The notes beneath the pieces were generated by a model. That model searched no databases. It was not told the DNA's origin and was given only the letters and a program-made list of their open reading frames with translations. From Cyprinodon diabolis (lineage: Eukaryota > Chordata > Actinopteri > Cyprinodontiformes > Cyprinodontidae), in NCBI GenBank assembly GCA_030533445.1, contig CM060075.1, positions 35,546,196-35,610,195 on the forward strand: a DNA stretch of 64,000 nucleotides, in the 5' to 3' direction. Positions 33,030-44,544 of the stretch are shown here, one piece after another. Each line of letters begins with the position of its first letter. The stretch's first letter is position 1. Made by a program: the position numbers and the translations under genes.

Positions 33030-33780
33030 TCCGATTCTGGTTCCGACGTCACAGTTCCCGATCGCTCCTCTGCGGGTCCAGTTCCGACGTCAGGTGTCCG
33101 GTACCGACGTTAGGTTTCCCGATCGCTCCTCTGCGGTCCGGTTCCGGCGTCAGGTGTCCCCCACCCCTTGCTCACACTGGCTCCGGTGCGGTTACTGAGC
33201 CGACGGAGACCGCAACTCCCGCACACCCCCTCTCACACCGCCCTTTTGACTACGGTGCGGTGGGCCTCTGCGGCTCTGGCAACAGGTCCGGAGATTTAAC
33301 TCGCGAGAACAGAAGTTCACTTGAGTTCAAGTAACTTCACGCGATAACACGGCCCAAATAAGAATATTTGCGAGAGCTTGTTGGGGAGGGCTCCGGCACG
33401 CCGCAAGGATAGCTTTCTTGCGGAATTTTCTACAGCGCCGGAGTGTCTCGGTAACCGCAGCCGGACAGCTCAGCAGCCGGTGAGAGAGGTTTACGTCTTT
33501 TTAAATACTTGGAATCACTGCGGCGCCGCACCCACCGCACCGCAACGGTAAGACCAGAGTCGGTGTGAGCCTGGGGCCACTGCTCCTCGGCGGTCCGGTT
33601 CCGGTGTCAGGTGTCCCGACCGCTCCTCTACGGGTCCAGTACCGACGTCAGGTGTCCCGACCGCTCCTCTGTGGCTCCGATTCTGACGTCAGGTGTCCCG
33701 ACCGCTCCTCTGCGGTCCGGTTCCGGCGTCAGGTGTCCCGACCGCTCCTCTGCGGGTCCGGTTCCAACGTCCACTGTCCG
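33030..33780. repeat. Minisatellite in the BEL leader, about 41-bp GC-rich unit
   Basis: Units of TCAGGTGTCCCGACCGCTCC-TCTGCGG...GACG occur about three times at 33030-33155 and about four times at 33596-33775. Many carry GACGTCA (33045, 33086, 33644), one the full TGACGTCA (33684). It stands between the 5' LTR and gag. Confidence 0.85.
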
Positions 33781-33886
33781 GCGGCTCCAATAGCCTGGTT
33801 CTGTGCGGCTTTACTTTGTCTGCCACAAAGAATCCCAATACAGCAGGATCGGTGGATCTTCCGAATGAGGCAGTTTTCTACCTAAA

Positions 33887-34237
33887 TGTAGCGGCTAAAA
33901 TCCTATATTTTAGGCTACTGGTGGTTTCTGTTGGAAGGCATTGGTTTTACGTGCGCTCAATTAAGATTTAGAATGCCGATCTTCCGTTTGACATAAAACA
34001 AAGTCATTTATTTTCAGCACAAAGTCCATTATCTTACTGTTTCCTTCAAGATCCACATAAATTCGACATAAATCCAACCAAGCACAATAGAAAACTGTTT
34101 GCCTCAGCCTATTAACCACACCTGAACAGAATTGATGGTTGACCTTAAATAACCCATCCCCCCATCAAACACTCAGAACTTAAAATTAAATACACCCCCT
34201 GGTGGCGACAAACACCAAAGGATAATTGGCTCCTACA
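33887..34237 (-). repeat. BEL/Pao 5' LTR
   Basis: 351 bp, about 98% identical to 28847-29196. Would carry the promoter for minus-strand transcription. Confidence 0.95.
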
Positions 34238-34242
34238 GTCAC

Positions 34243-34616
34243 ATTGCTAATATTTTATAAGATTTGCTATCTTTTTCCAGGGAAAATATTGATATTATTA
34301 TGCTCTCTGTATTTCAATGAGATTGTTTAAATATGATTGGTGGTTGCTTTAACATACATATATCAACCACAGATATACATTTTTTCATATTAAAACCATT
34401 ATTCTTTTTATATTTTTAGTTTATCTCATCATATATAATCTTTAAGGTAATCACTAAAGGTAAAGAACAAAGCAAACCTGTGGTCAAATATTCTCAATCT
34501 TTATAACTTCTTATTCATAAAAACATGGTCTTCCCCACACACAAAAGCTTCTATTTTGGGCAGTCTCTGTGCTATATGTCCATGAATCACTAAGTATATG
34601 AGGCCCATTTAACATC
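34243..34616. other. No recognisable feature
   Basis: AT-rich spacer between the BEL and Tc1 elements. Confidence 0.4.
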
Positions 34617-36226
34617 TACAGTGGGGCAAAAAAGTATTTAGTCAGCCACCAATAGTGCAAGTTCTCCCACTTAAAAAGATAAGAGAGGCCAGTAATTTTC
34701 ATCATAGATATACCTCAACTATGAGAGACAAAATGAGAAAAAAAAAATCCAGAAAATCACATTGTCTGATTTTTAAAGAATTTATTTGCAAAATATGGTG
34801 GAAAATAAGTATTTGGTCAGTTACAAATAAGCAAGATTTCTGGCTCTCACAGACCTGTAACTTCTTCTGTAAGAGGCTCCTCTGTCCTCTACTCGTTACC
34901 TTCATTAATGGCACCTGTTTGAACCCGTTATCAGTATAAAAGACACCTGTCCACAACCTCAAACAGTCACACTCTAAACTCCACCATGGCCAAAACTAGA
35001 GAGCTGTCAAAGGACACCCGAAACAAAATTATAGACCTGCACCAGGCTGGGAAGTCTGAATCTGCAATAGGTAAACAGCTTGGTGTGAAGAAATCCACTG
35101 TGGGATCAATTATTAGAAAATGGAAAACATACAAGACCATTGATAATCTTCCTCGATCTGGGGCTCCACGCAAGATCTCACCCTGTGGGGTCAAAATGAT
35201 CACAAGAACGGTGAGTAAAAATCCCAGAACCACACGGGGGGACCTAGTGAATGACCTGCAGAGAGCTGGGACCAAAGTAACAAAGGCTACCATCAGTAAC
35301 ACACTAAGCCGCCAGGGACTCAAATCCTGCAGTGCCAGACGTGTCCCCCTGCTTAAGCCAGTACATGTCAAGGCCCGTCTCAACTTTGCTAGAGAGCATT
35401 TGGATGATCCAGACGATGACTGGGAGAATATCATATGGTCAGATGAAACCAAAATAGAACTTTTTGGTAAAAACTCTACTCGTCGTGTTTGGAGGAGAGA
35501 GAATGCTGAGTTGCATCCAAAGAACACCATACCTACAGTGAAGCATGGGGGTGGAAACATCATGCTTTGGGGCTGTTTTTCTGCTAAGGGACCAGGACGA
35601 CTGATCCGTGTGAAGGAAAGAATGAATGGGGCCATGTATCGTCAAATTTTGAGTGAAAACCTCCTTCCATCAGCAAGGGCATTGAAGATGAAACGTGGCT
35701 GGGCCTTTCAGCATGACAATGATCCCAAACACACCGCCCGGGTAACGAAGGAGGGGCTTCGTAAGAAGCATTTCAAGGTCCTGGAGTGGCCTAGCCGGTC
35801 TCCAGATCTCAACCCCATAGAAAATCTTTGGAGGGAGTTGAAAGTCCGTGTTGCCCAGCGACAGCCCCAGAACATCACTGCTCTAGAAGAGATCTGCATG
35901 GAGGAATGGGCCAAAATACCAGCAACAGTGTGTGAAAACCTTGTGAAGACTTACAGAAAACGTTTGATCTCTGTCATTGCCAACAAAGGGTATATAACAA
36001 AGTATTCAGATGAACTTTTGTTATTGACCAAATACTTATTTTCCACCATATTTTGCAAATAAATTCTTTAAAAATCAGACAATGTGATTTTCTGGATTTT
36101 TTTTTCTCATTTTGTCTCTCATAGTTGAGGTATATCTATGATGAAAATTACCGGCCTCTCTCATCTTTTTAAGTGGGAGAACTTGCACTATTTGTGGCTG
36201 ACTAAATACTTTTTTTCCCCACTGTA
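34617..36226 (+). mobile_element. Tc1-family transposon with 200-bp inverted repeats, complete
   Basis: Element 34619-36224 (1606 bp) in a TA duplication. Terminal repeats 34619-34819 and 36025-36224 are about 97% identical, starting CAGTGGGG(C/A)AAAAAAGTAT. It encloses one full-length transposase frame. Confidence 0.97.
34986..36062 (+). CDS. Tc1-like transposase, apparently intact (358 aa)
   Basis: Cut-and-paste DDE transposase. The start CCACCATGG has a strong Kozak context. Residues 1-50 form the first helix-turn-helix ([32 protein letters not shown]), and 51-115 the linker (PRSGAPRK) and second helix-turn-helix. The catalytic triad is in place: D in [13 protein letters not shown] in FQHDND, and E in [11 protein letters not shown] with 34 residues between the last two. 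The glycine-rich [13 protein letters not shown] segment precedes the second D. The length is slightly above the usual 340 because the frame runs into the right inverted repeat ([10 protein letters not shown]). No stop or frameshift is seen. Whether it is active cannot be judged from sequence alone. Confidence 0.95.
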   Translation: MAKTRELSKDTRNKIIDLHQAGKSESAIGKQLGVKKSTVGSIIRKWKTYKTIDNLPRSGAPRKISPCGVKMITRTVSKNPRTTRGDLVNDLQRAGTKVTKATISNTLSRQGLKSCSARRVPLLKPVHVKARLNFAREHLDDPDDDWENIIWSDETKIELFGKNSTRRVWRRENAELHPKNTIPTVKHGGGNIMLWGCFSAKGPGRLIRVKERMNGAMYRQILSENLLPSARALKMKRGWAFQHDNDPKHTARVTKEGLRKKHFKVLEWPSRSPDLNPIENLWRELKVRVAQRQPQNITALEEICMEEWAKIPATVCENLVKTYRKRLISVIANKGYITKYSDELLLLTKYLFSTIFCK

Positions 36227-36879
36227 CATGTCTACATGTATCCGTCCTAACTCTCTTTTGAAATGAATTACTCACATCCAGTATGTCATTAGTCTGGTCT
36301 TTATTTACCAAGAAAAACAAATAGCTCTTTTTCCAGCTTATTAAATGGGTTAAGTACAGTTTGTCTCATAATATTTAGTAGATTAATCTTTCAGACTGAA
36401 CCACAGATCTTTTATCATGGCATCAATTTATTTGATTACTTGATGTATTTTGCAACTCTTTCGGGTTTCATGTTTCATACATAAAGCTCATTTAGGAATA
36501 TCACACTGTACATAAATTGAATTACCATTAATCTTTGAAACAGTTATAAAGGCTTTCTTAAACCTATGGATAAAGTCAACTCCTTTATTTGTTTGGCCTC
36601 TACTCTGCCAGGATAATTCACAAATATAAGTTGAGCATTAAAACGTTTTACAGAAAGAATCAATATAAGAGGTTGAATTTTATATAACGGTGCTGTCCAA
36701 TGTTCACTGTCACATTGTGCTTTGGAGATAAATATACAGATACATATATAACCCATAAGTTGTTTTTACTCTAAAATGCATTGGCTTGTGGATGATCACA
36801 GTAATTTGTAACAGGATTTACCCTGAAAATAATAACTTTAAGAAATCTGGATTCCATTTTCCCCTTCTAAAATGGTGAA
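36227..36879. other. No recognisable feature
   Basis: AT-rich; the minus-strand frame at 36544-36756 has no domain. Confidence 0.4.
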
Positions 36880-37196
36880 AGGCCTGTACTTATACAGTGC
36901 TTTTTAAAGTCAGGAGACTTGACCAAAGCGCTTTACACTACATTCAGTCACTGACTGACATACTCACACACTGATGGTGGCAAACTACAGTGTAGCCACA
37001 GCTGGCCTGGGGCTCACTAACAGAAGCGAGTCTGCTGTACACTGGTGCCATCGAGCCCTCTGACCGCCATCAGTAGGCAATGTGGTTAAAGTGTCTTGCC
37101 CAAAGACACAACAACACTGAAAGCCGGAGCTGGGGCTTGAACCGACAACCCTCCGATTGCAGGGCAAACTTCTCAACCAGCTCCACTGTTGCCCCA
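36880..37196 (+). repeat. L2/CR1-like dispersed repeat C, copy 2
   Basis: Better-kept copy of the family at 9730-10056: CTTGACCAAAGCGCTTTACA, CCTGGGGCTCACTAACAGAA, GGGGCTTGAACCGACAACC. Confidence 0.75.
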
Positions 37197-37589
37197 AACA
37201 ATACTGAACTCCAGAAAGTTTTAATGCAATAACATACATTTTTTCAACCAATTGTCCAACTAAACAAGAAATGCTTCTAACCCGAGAGAATCTGGGTTTC
37301 TGCATTTCCTCAAATACACTAATCTGATAAAACTTGAATTCTTATTTTAATAACTTTAGTCATGCGTATATTTCTAAATTTTTAAGAACTTAAACCATTT
37401 TTTCCTTAAAGTTTTAGACCAAAAGAAAATGGTAACACTCTACACTCAGCTATGTTTAAAAGTGCAGAGATTTTATTTCACAAGTAACAGGCTGTTTTGC
37501 TAGGTGACTGCTAAGAAGTCAAATCTATGGGGCACTAATATGAGCACCAATGGACTCCTTTTATGTTTTTAGTTCAACCCCCCAAAAAA

Positions 37590-37990
37590 ACTAATACCAG
37601 ATTTACAGTAACACTCTGAAACCAATCCGTGCTGAGTTCGGACCAAGCTTGGAACAGTTCACCGTGCCGAGCTTGGTTCTAGGAACCATTTACACATCAC
37701 CCTAGCATGGTTCCTCACTTAATATTGGCGGTAAACAATACTAAAGCTCTCAAGGCAGGAATTAAGTAAAATAAAAACACTGGCTTCCATAACATTCAGG
37801 AGCCACAACGAAGCATGCCGAGCTCTACTGTTGAGCTATTACTAGATTTATCACAGTTCAGGTCTGGTATGGTCCAAATCAGTTGCGTTCCATTTACACA
37901 CAACAGTTATCTCGGTTACTGTGTTCGGACCACTCCTGCAATGGTTTTAAAAGGTTAGTGTAAATGGTGCTAATTCTGCATAAAAAACAA
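37590..37990. repeat. Possible MITE (GAACCATTTACAC / GTGTAAATGGT)
   Basis: Inverted motifs GGAACCATTTACACAT near 37682 and GTGTAAATGGTGC near 37958, with GTGCCGAGCTTGGTTC between. This suggests a small DNA transposon, but I could not define termini or a target duplication. Confidence 0.3.
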
Positions 37991-38900
37991 AAAAAAACGA
38001 GAAATATTAGAGACCCTAAAACTCACATAGATCAGAGACTCAGCTTGTACGCAGACAAATATTTCATTATTTATCTTCTTTTGAAGATAACCTCAGCACA
38101 ACCAAGCAAGATTGTGCCTAAACTACTAAACCTTTGACTCTCTTCATTTATTCTCAAAAATCTGCCAATGTTGCCCAATGTTCATCATTTATTATCAATT
38201 CGCCAAATGTCTTACCTATGACTGAATATATGGTTTTAAAGTTCAGTATACTGTTCTGCAGCAAGGCATAAATAGTGGGAAGCACTGAAGTACACTCATA
38301 TACAAACTATATACATAGTATATATACTATATATACTATCCCCCCAAACACCAGACATCATTTATACATTGGTTTTTAGGCTAAATCTGGTCAGTCTGTC
38401 ATAGTCTTGATTTAGTCTAGAAAAACTTGTTCAAAACTGGATTGTTTTGGTCAGTCTGATTGTGTCCCACTTTAGTCCAATAATAGACGTTGAAAGTTGT
38501 GTTTTCAATGTTGTGTTATGTTTTTTTCAACTGTATTAAAAAAGAAGGCTTTTCACCTTTCACTTTTCAACCAAGTGTAGACATCGTTTGGACGTAAATC
38601 ATGTTGTCTTTTCAAGCAATTTTTGCTCAGTGGCTAAATTCTTTTCTAAGAAACAACCCATACAACTCAAAGCAGGGATTTGTTTCATCATGATGCATGT
38701 CTTACAACTGAATGAGCTAAAATGTACCACTATACAGTCTGAGTGATGAAAATCAACCTTTTATTGTCAACACTAAAACATGTCTTAAGTCGCACAATTC
38801 CACATTGTTCAACCCTGCATCTCTCTCATTTGACAGAGGAACTGATCCATCTGTTATCCAAAACACAACATTCAGCTTTACAAATCATCTATGCAAGCTC
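37991..38900. other. No recognisable feature
   Basis: AT-rich, with a TATATACTATATATACTAT run near 38310-38340. Confidence 0.4.
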
Positions 38901-38968
38901 CGTCCGTCCGTCCGTCCATCCATCCATCCATCCATCCATCCATCCATCCATCCATCCATCCATCCATC
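38901..38968. repeat. (CGTC)n(CATC)n microsatellite
   Basis: CGTC units grade into CATC units. On the minus strand it is the (GATG)n tail of the SINE that follows. Confidence 0.95.
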
Positions 38969-39013
38969 TTCTCCCCCGCTTAGTCCAATCAGGGTCGCGG
39001 TGGGGCACTCCTT

Positions 39014-39086
<73 letters not shown>

Positions 39087-39246
39087 ATTTAGAGAAGCCA
39101 GTTAACCTAACAGTCATGTTTTTCGACTGTGGAAGGAGGCCGGAATTCCCAGAGAGAGCCCACACATGCACATGCAGAAATACCCCGGGCCGGGAATCAA
39201 ACCTAGAACCTTCTTGCTCCAAGGCAACAGGGCTACCCACTGCAAG
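38969..39246 (-). repeat. tRNA-like SINE, reverse, with (CA)n at 39015-39085
   Basis: CAATCAGGGTCGCGG, then a 70-bp CA run, GCCAGTTAACCTAACAGTCA, CCGGGCCGGGAATCAAACC and CAAGGCAACAGGGCTACCCA. Same family as 1738-2045. Confidence 0.85.
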
Positions 39247-39800
39247 CTAATTTTTCATAACTGTAAATCAAGGCAGAGTGTTCAGAAAACATACCACATA
39301 GCAGGTCACTCCCTTAACAAGTTCTTTAAGCATGTGCAGTTTGAGTCTAAATTGAACATAATGAGCTGTATTGATTTAAAAATAAATACATTTTTTGGCC
39401 TTATTAGATATTTGTAAATCCATAAAATGATGTTCATGGCCTGGAACATGGACTGATCCAATGGAGCCCTGATACAAGCCCTGTCAACTGTTTAAGTGCT
39501 AAAGACATCATCTAAAGGGAAACATTTAGGATGTTATGATAACTTTCAAGCCATGCATATGTATTGTTTGTCATTATATGTATTGTAAAATGTGTGCAGG
39601 TTTGAAATAAACTTTTTGAAATGAAAAAAACTGCCTGATTGCACTTCCCTCCCATCTTTGAGCTACTTCTTAAACCATCAGCTTTTAGTTAAATAAGTCA
39701 TTTATTTACTCAAAAGTATTCTTTATGCCTACCAACATGATCCAAATTGGAAATGTGGTTCTTTGATGTGGCTGAACAGAAAAATTATTGAAAAATATAC
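39247..39800. other. No recognisable feature
   Basis: AT-rich, lies upstream of the dysferlin first exon region. Confidence 0.4.
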
Positions 39801-40110
39801 CACTGGTTGTGTGTGTACCCCTTTAAGCCAGCAGTGATTGAAGGGATGGTGTGTATGCGTGCATGAGTCAGCTTCTGCACTATGGCTCAGCTATGCAAGT
39901 GCTTGGGGGTTGGCAGGGTGAGACAGCTGAGCGCTGCAGCTGCACCAGTCATACTCTAAGTCCTTATTCATTCTCTCTCGCCGTGCTCAACTGAATCTCC
40001 CTTAATTTTCAAGATATGCCTTTTGGATTTATGGTGCCCTCATATGGACCACAGCGTGTCTGTTTGTGTTGATGGGATCTAAAGGATCTGTGCCTGTCTG
40101 TGTTTGAACA
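39801..40110 (+). promoter_or_regulatory. dysf: Candidate dysferlin promoter and 5' UTR
   Basis: GC-richer than its surroundings and directly upstream of the canonical first exon. Two CAGCTG E-boxes at 39924-39929 and 39937-39942 are 13 bp apart, a spacing compatible with paired myogenic bHLH binding in a muscle gene. No TATA box is obvious. The start site is not determined. Confidence 0.5.
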
Positions 40111-40198
40111 ATGTTGCGTGTTTTTATTCTATGTGCTGAGCGTCTACAAACTCCCGACAATGACGTCAGTGATGCCTATTGCAGCGTCACCTATGAAG
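40111..40198 (+). CDS. dysf: Dysferlin, canonical first coding exon
   Basis: ATG at 40111 opens [19 protein letters not shown] and continues [10 protein letters not shown] to a donor G|gtatgg in phase 1. Human dysferlin starts MLRVFILYAENVHTPDTDI, an unmistakable match. It is the first strand of the C2A domain, which binds calcium and phospholipid in sarcolemma repair; D and N residues at TPDND are in the calcium-binding loop. The full protein has seven C2 domains and a C-terminal membrane anchor. Exon 2 was not found in the remaining 24 kb, so the first intron is longer than that, as is common for this gene. The reading frame is intact. Confidence 0.93.
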
Positions 40199-40891
40199 GT
40201 ATGGATGTTTGTCTGAGTAAACCAAAAGACAAAAGTGAAGAAAGATCATGGAATAAACACCAAAGCATCTCTGCTTGCATGTAACTGTTGACACTAAACT
40301 CTGAAATAGCTGCTAGGTCATTTAATACACCCCTTTGGATATTGGTGTTTTTTAGGGTTGGGCTGACATAGAAAGAGAGGCATAGAGGGAGGAAAAGATG
40401 TTCGGATGACGGGAAAGGCTGAGCAGCTAAATTAAGGGTGCAATGACGGATAGGGAAGAGGAATACCAGTGTGTTTCCTGTAAAGTCTGACTGTGTCCAT
40501 AGTTACTACGGCTCTATCAGCAGTGCTCATCCTTTGGGAAACTCAACATTCTTCCCTTTCATGCCAGCATGAACAGGGATGATATATGGCATTATTAGGG
40601 CAGCTGGTCCACCAGCTGGCCTTGAATAAACAAGACCTTGCAAAACCGAAAAGTTTATTTGACCGGCCACTTCCCAAGTTTTATTTTTAACATCCCTCCA
40701 AGTTTAATTTGATTGTTTATTCAACTTTTTTAAACTTTTGAATTATTGTTTTTTTTAATACCATGGTAATTTATAATATTTGCCCAGCAGAGTAAAATAC
40801 TGAAAGCTTTTGATATTGTTGGATTCTTGTGTTTGATATGACTCTTAAAAGTCACATGGTGAGCAGAGTGGCAGGCATGGAGGGGTAGTCC

Positions 40892-40901
40892 CTATTTTTA
40901 A
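40892..40901 (+). promoter_or_regulatory. MEF2 consensus site in dysf intron 1
   Basis: CTATTTTTAA fits YTA(A/T)4TAR exactly, 0.7 kb downstream of the muscle-gene first exon. Such sites also occur by chance in AT-rich DNA. Confidence 0.35.
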
Positions 40902-40958
40902 GAAAGAGGCTAACTATATCCAACCCATTTAGGCATGATGTTCCTTTGACAAATTCCC

Positions 40959-41825
40959 AAATCTGTCATGATTTTACTAAGGTTCAGACCCAAATGCAGA
41001 AGACCAAACAGGGAGACCAGGGAAAAGGTTTAACAGGTTTTATTGAAGAGATAATTCAGAGAGAAGGGTTGCTCTGAACACTGCTCAACCGGAACTGAGA
41101 AGTGAGGGGAAGACACAGCGGTTAGTTCAGGCTCAGTGGGAAATTTGATATGTGAACTTGGAGAAGAGGATTTGGTTGCTGACTCACGTTTCCAGAGAAG
41201 TTGTTGAATCCTTGACTCCAGTCTGCATGCTGTAGTTCCGGTGTTTGTCGGATTCGGTGGAGGGCAGAACAGGGTTTACCCAGATTGCGGTTGTTATAGT
41301 TGAATGGAGAACCTGATTTCCTGCGGTACCTGAATGGGTCGTAGTGGAGATAAATCCCTTTCTCAGTGAGAAGCTCAAATGATCTGTGGGGAAAGTGGAT
41401 CCAAACCTCCGGTTTGAACCCCAGCTCAGTTTGTAGCTCAGTTGATCCTTCCAGGGAGAGAAGGTCCGAAAAATCCAGTTTGCGGGATGACTTTCCTGCC
41501 GAGAGGCAACGAAAAAAACAATGTTAAAGCTCAGGTAGAGAAGAACTCATTTTGACTCAGCAAAACTCAGCTTGGCTAGAGTACCCAAAACTGGCAAACA
41601 AAAACTCAGTTTAGACTCTGTTAAACTAAGCATGGCTAGAGTACCCCAAACAGGCAAACACTCTGGCATCAAGGTAGTGGCAGTCAGCAGCTTAAGAACG
41701 CTCCGTTAACGAGGAAACCATCAGCAGGTGTGTGAGGAGGCAGACCAGAGCTAGGCGCCTCCTGGTGGAGGAATGGAGACAAACACAGAAACACAAACAC
41801 ACAGACAGGAGTCCTGACAAAATCA
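40959..41825. mobile_element. TG...CA element with 5-bp duplication (solo-LTR-like), copy 1
   Basis: Element 40964-41820 (857 bp), starts TGTCATGATTTTAC, ends AGTCCTGACA, flanked by AAATC on both sides (40959-40963, 41821-41825). It has GACCCAAATGCAGAAGAC near the left end and a TTTTATTGAAGAGATAA block. These ends and the 5-bp duplication are those of a solo LTR or a small LTR-type element. No protein coding. Confidence 0.75.
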
Positions 41826-43292
41826 AACTTTGGGTTCATGAGGATTACACCTCAAACATCCTGCATGGTTTTAAACCAAAAAAGGAGAAGCAAAAAACAA
41901 AACAAAAAATTGATCAGACTTCAGCTTTCAGGTTTTCATATCTATATTTGCTTACAGATGGAACTCCCTTTACAACATGGGGCTTTTTAAACTACTGTAG
42001 CTCTCTATTGAGTCATATGTAGAGAAATTGTTTTTAGTTTCTTTTTATAGATGTCTGAACAATAATCACTGTGTTGAACTACAAACACCACGTTATTCAG
42101 TTAGTATCAGGGAATTTTGTCCTTAGGTTGAACCCACGTTGTGTGAAAGTTTGTTTAGGATTAAAAACCTTTCCCATATTGACAAAATTACACTTTATAA
42201 AGTTATTGATCTTTGTATAACATATTTCTGCAGCAAAGAACTCTGGGATGATGTTAACTCTGACATCCCACTTTCAACTCCTGAAGTAAATGGATTGCAC
42301 TGTAATAATAACGGGATTACCAGTGACCCATTGTGTGTATGGGGAATTCCACTCTGCATGTGATTTCAGATCTGCTGAACAGCTCTTCCCAAGCAGCTTT
42401 GACGATTAGAACTTTATTCTCCATAACTTGCCTAGAATTAGGAAAGCTTTTTTCTGATGGAGGACAAATAGTTTTTTACCACAAAAAAATTAAGTCCAAG
42501 TATTTTACTTTTAACCTTTTTGGAGTTACGTATCAGTTTCATGTGTGTCAATGATCTGTAACAGTCCTAGGACCCTGATACTCAGGGTATTTTGTGGGAG
42601 TAGAATATGGTGTACCTACTGTAAGTAGCTCTAAATCTGATCGGATCCTCGTATCATTAAAGGTAAATGTGTGCCTGCGTTCTTTGCATAAAGTTGAGTT
42701 GGTTACTAATGCAGGTTGGTCTACCCTTCTATGTGTTCAACAACGTGATGTGATGATGCTGTAATGAAGAGGACGGGGGTGGGTTTCTGAAAGCTTAGAA
42801 GTTTCATTTTTTTTCTGCAGATGACAGTTCCGACCCAACCCACTTTCTCAAAATCTGGATCAAGAAAGATATCCTGCATATAGCTAGCTAAAATTAACTT
42901 CCTCAGTGGTTTACCAGGTTGGGTGAGAAGCTGCTTCATCCAGGAAACTTGAAGAAGAGTCATATGAGATAATTCAATCAGACAATCCAATCTAATCAAT
43001 ATGTCACTTTGATGTTACTTGGTCAGACCTGGAATCTACTGCAAGGAGTATATAAATCCTTATTGACTTGGAAGATTTCAGGATCTCCCAGGATGATCTG
43101 AGTAGTGTTGTTGTACAGTGCGATGTCTGGGTTTCCCTTCTCCATCTCTACCGATATATGTCAGGCATTATTTTCTGTGGATTTTACTGCATAAAGCTTT
43201 GGGAAAACCTAAGTTAATTTCTCAAAACTGCATTGAACTATAAACAGCATTTTTTATTGTAAACATTTTCTGGCCATATTATAACCAACATA
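41826..43292. other. Dysf intron, no feature recognised
   Basis: The open frames at 42139-42363 and 42721-42999 have no known domains. Confidence 0.4.
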
Positions 43293-44544
43293 TACACTAT
43301 ATTGCCAAAAGTATTTGCTCACCCATCCAAATTATTGGAATCAGGTGTTCCAATCACTTCCATGGCCACAGGTGTATAAATTCAAGCACCTAGGCATGCA
43401 GACTGTTTTTACAAACATTTGTGAAAGAATGGGTCGCTCTCAGGAGCTCAGTGAATTCCAGCGTGGAACTGTGATAGGATGCCACCTGTGCAACAAATCC
43501 AGTCGTGAAATTTCCTCGCTCCTAAATATTCCACAGTCAACTGTCAGCTGTATTATAAGAAAATGGAAGTGTTTGGGAACGACAGCAACTCAGCCACGAA
43601 GTGGTAGGCCACGTAAACTGACGGAGCGGGGTCAGCGGATGCTGAAGCGCATAGTGCGAAGAGGTCGCCAACTTTCTGCAGAGTCAATCACTACAGACCT
43701 CCAAACTTCATGTGGCCTTCAGATTAGCTCAAGAACAGTGCGCAGAGAGCTTCATGGAATGGGTTTCCATGGTCGAGCAGCTGCATCCAAGCCATACATA
43801 ACCAAGTGCAATGCAAAGCGTCGGATGCGGTGGTGTAAAGCACGCCGCCACTGGACTCTAGAGCAGTGGAGATGCGTTCTCTGGAGTGACGAATCGCGCT
43901 TCTCCATCTGGCAATCTGATGGACGGGTCTGGGTTTGGCGGTTGCCAGGAGAACGGTACTTGTCTGACTGCATTGTGCCAAGTGTAAAGTTTGGTGGAGG
44001 GGGGATTATGGTGTGGGGTTGTTTTTCAGGAGCTGGGCTTGGCCCCTTAGTTCCAGTGAAAGGAACTCTGAATGCTTCAGCATACCAAGACATTTTGGAC
44101 AATTCCATGCTCCCAACTTTGTGGGAACAGTTTGGAGCTGGCCCCTTCCTCTTCCAACATGACTGTGCACCAGTGCACAAAGCAAGGTCCATAAAGACAT
44201 GGATGACAGAGTCTGGTGTGGATGAACTTGACTGGCCTGCACAGAGTCCTGACCTCAACCCGATAGAACACCTTTGGGATGAATTAGAGCGGAGACTGAG
44301 AGCCAGGCCTTCTCGTCCAACATCAGTGTGCGACCTCACAAATGCGCTTCTGGAAGAATGGTCAAAAATTCCCATAAACACACTCCTAAACCTTGTGGAC
44401 AGCCTTCCCAGAAGAGTTGAAGCTGTTCTAGCTGCAAAGGGTGGACCGACGTCATATTGAACCCTATGGATTAGGAACGGGATGTCACTTAAGCTCATAT
44501 GTGAGTCAAGGCAGGTGAGCAAATACTTTTGGCAATATAGTGTA
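43293..44544 (+). mobile_element. Tc1-family transposon with short perfect inverted repeats, complete
   Basis: Element 43295-44542 (1248 bp) in a TA duplication. The first 29 bases of each end are identical (CACTATATTGCCAAAAGTAT...). A different Tc1 lineage from the one at 34.6 kb, judging by termini and protein. Confidence 0.97.
43429..44460 (+). CDS. Tc1-like transposase, apparently intact (343 aa)
   Basis: DDE transposase. I place the start at [10 protein letters not shown] (43429) because that is the usual Tc1 N-terminus and the codons upstream are in the terminal region. Features in order are helix-turn-helix 1 ([20 protein letters not shown]), the GRPR hook (SGRPRKL), helix-turn-helix 2, D in VLWSDESRF, and a Gly-rich [14 protein letters not shown] in FQHDCAP and E in [11 protein letters not shown] follow, 34 residues apart. 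The length is typical, with no stop or frameshift. It lies in a dysf intron in the same orientation as dysf. Confidence 0.95.
   Translation: MGRSQELSEFQRGTVIGCHLCNKSSREISSLLNIPQSTVSCIIRKWKCLGTTATQPRSGRPRKLTERGQRMLKRIVRRGRQLSAESITTDLQTSCGLQISSRTVRRELHGMGFHGRAAASKPYITKCNAKRRMRWCKARRHWTLEQWRCVLWSDESRFSIWQSDGRVWVWRLPGERYLSDCIVPSVKFGGGGIMVWGCFSGAGLGPLVPVKGTLNASAYQDILDNSMLPTLWEQFGAGPFLFQHDCAPVHKARSIKTWMTESGVDELDWPAQSPDLNPIEHLWDELERRLRARPSRPTSVCDLTNALLEEWSKIPINTLLNLVDSLPRRVEAVLAAKGGPTSY

Larger units (their letters stand above)
28842..34242 (-). mobile_element. BEL/Pao LTR retrotransposon, complete ends, pol deleted
   Basis: Element 28847-34237 (5391 bp) with 350/351-bp LTRs, TG...CA ends on the minus strand, and a perfect 5-bp duplication GTCAC (28842-28846, 34238-34242). 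The order on the minus strand is 5' LTR, 1.1 kb leader with minisatellite, gag, zinc knuckles and protease, then a short pol start fused to the integrase C-terminal domain, 3' LTR. Reverse transcriptase, RNase H and integrase core are missing. The LTRs differ at about six bases and one indel, so insertion is fairly recent. Confidence 0.95.

Noticed and set aside
32983..33971. Several plus-strand Arg/Ser/Pro-rich frames
   Set aside because: Translations of the GC-rich minisatellite in the BEL leader in several frames at once; no codon constraint.
34967..35635. 222-codon minus-strand frame
   Set aside because: Antisense shadow of the intact Tc1 transposase.
38885..39092. Poly-(CV), poly-(HT) and poly-(GWMD) frames
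   Set aside because: Translated CA and CATC microsatellites.
43752..44522. 256-codon minus-strand frame
   Set aside because: Antisense shadow of the second Tc1 transposase.
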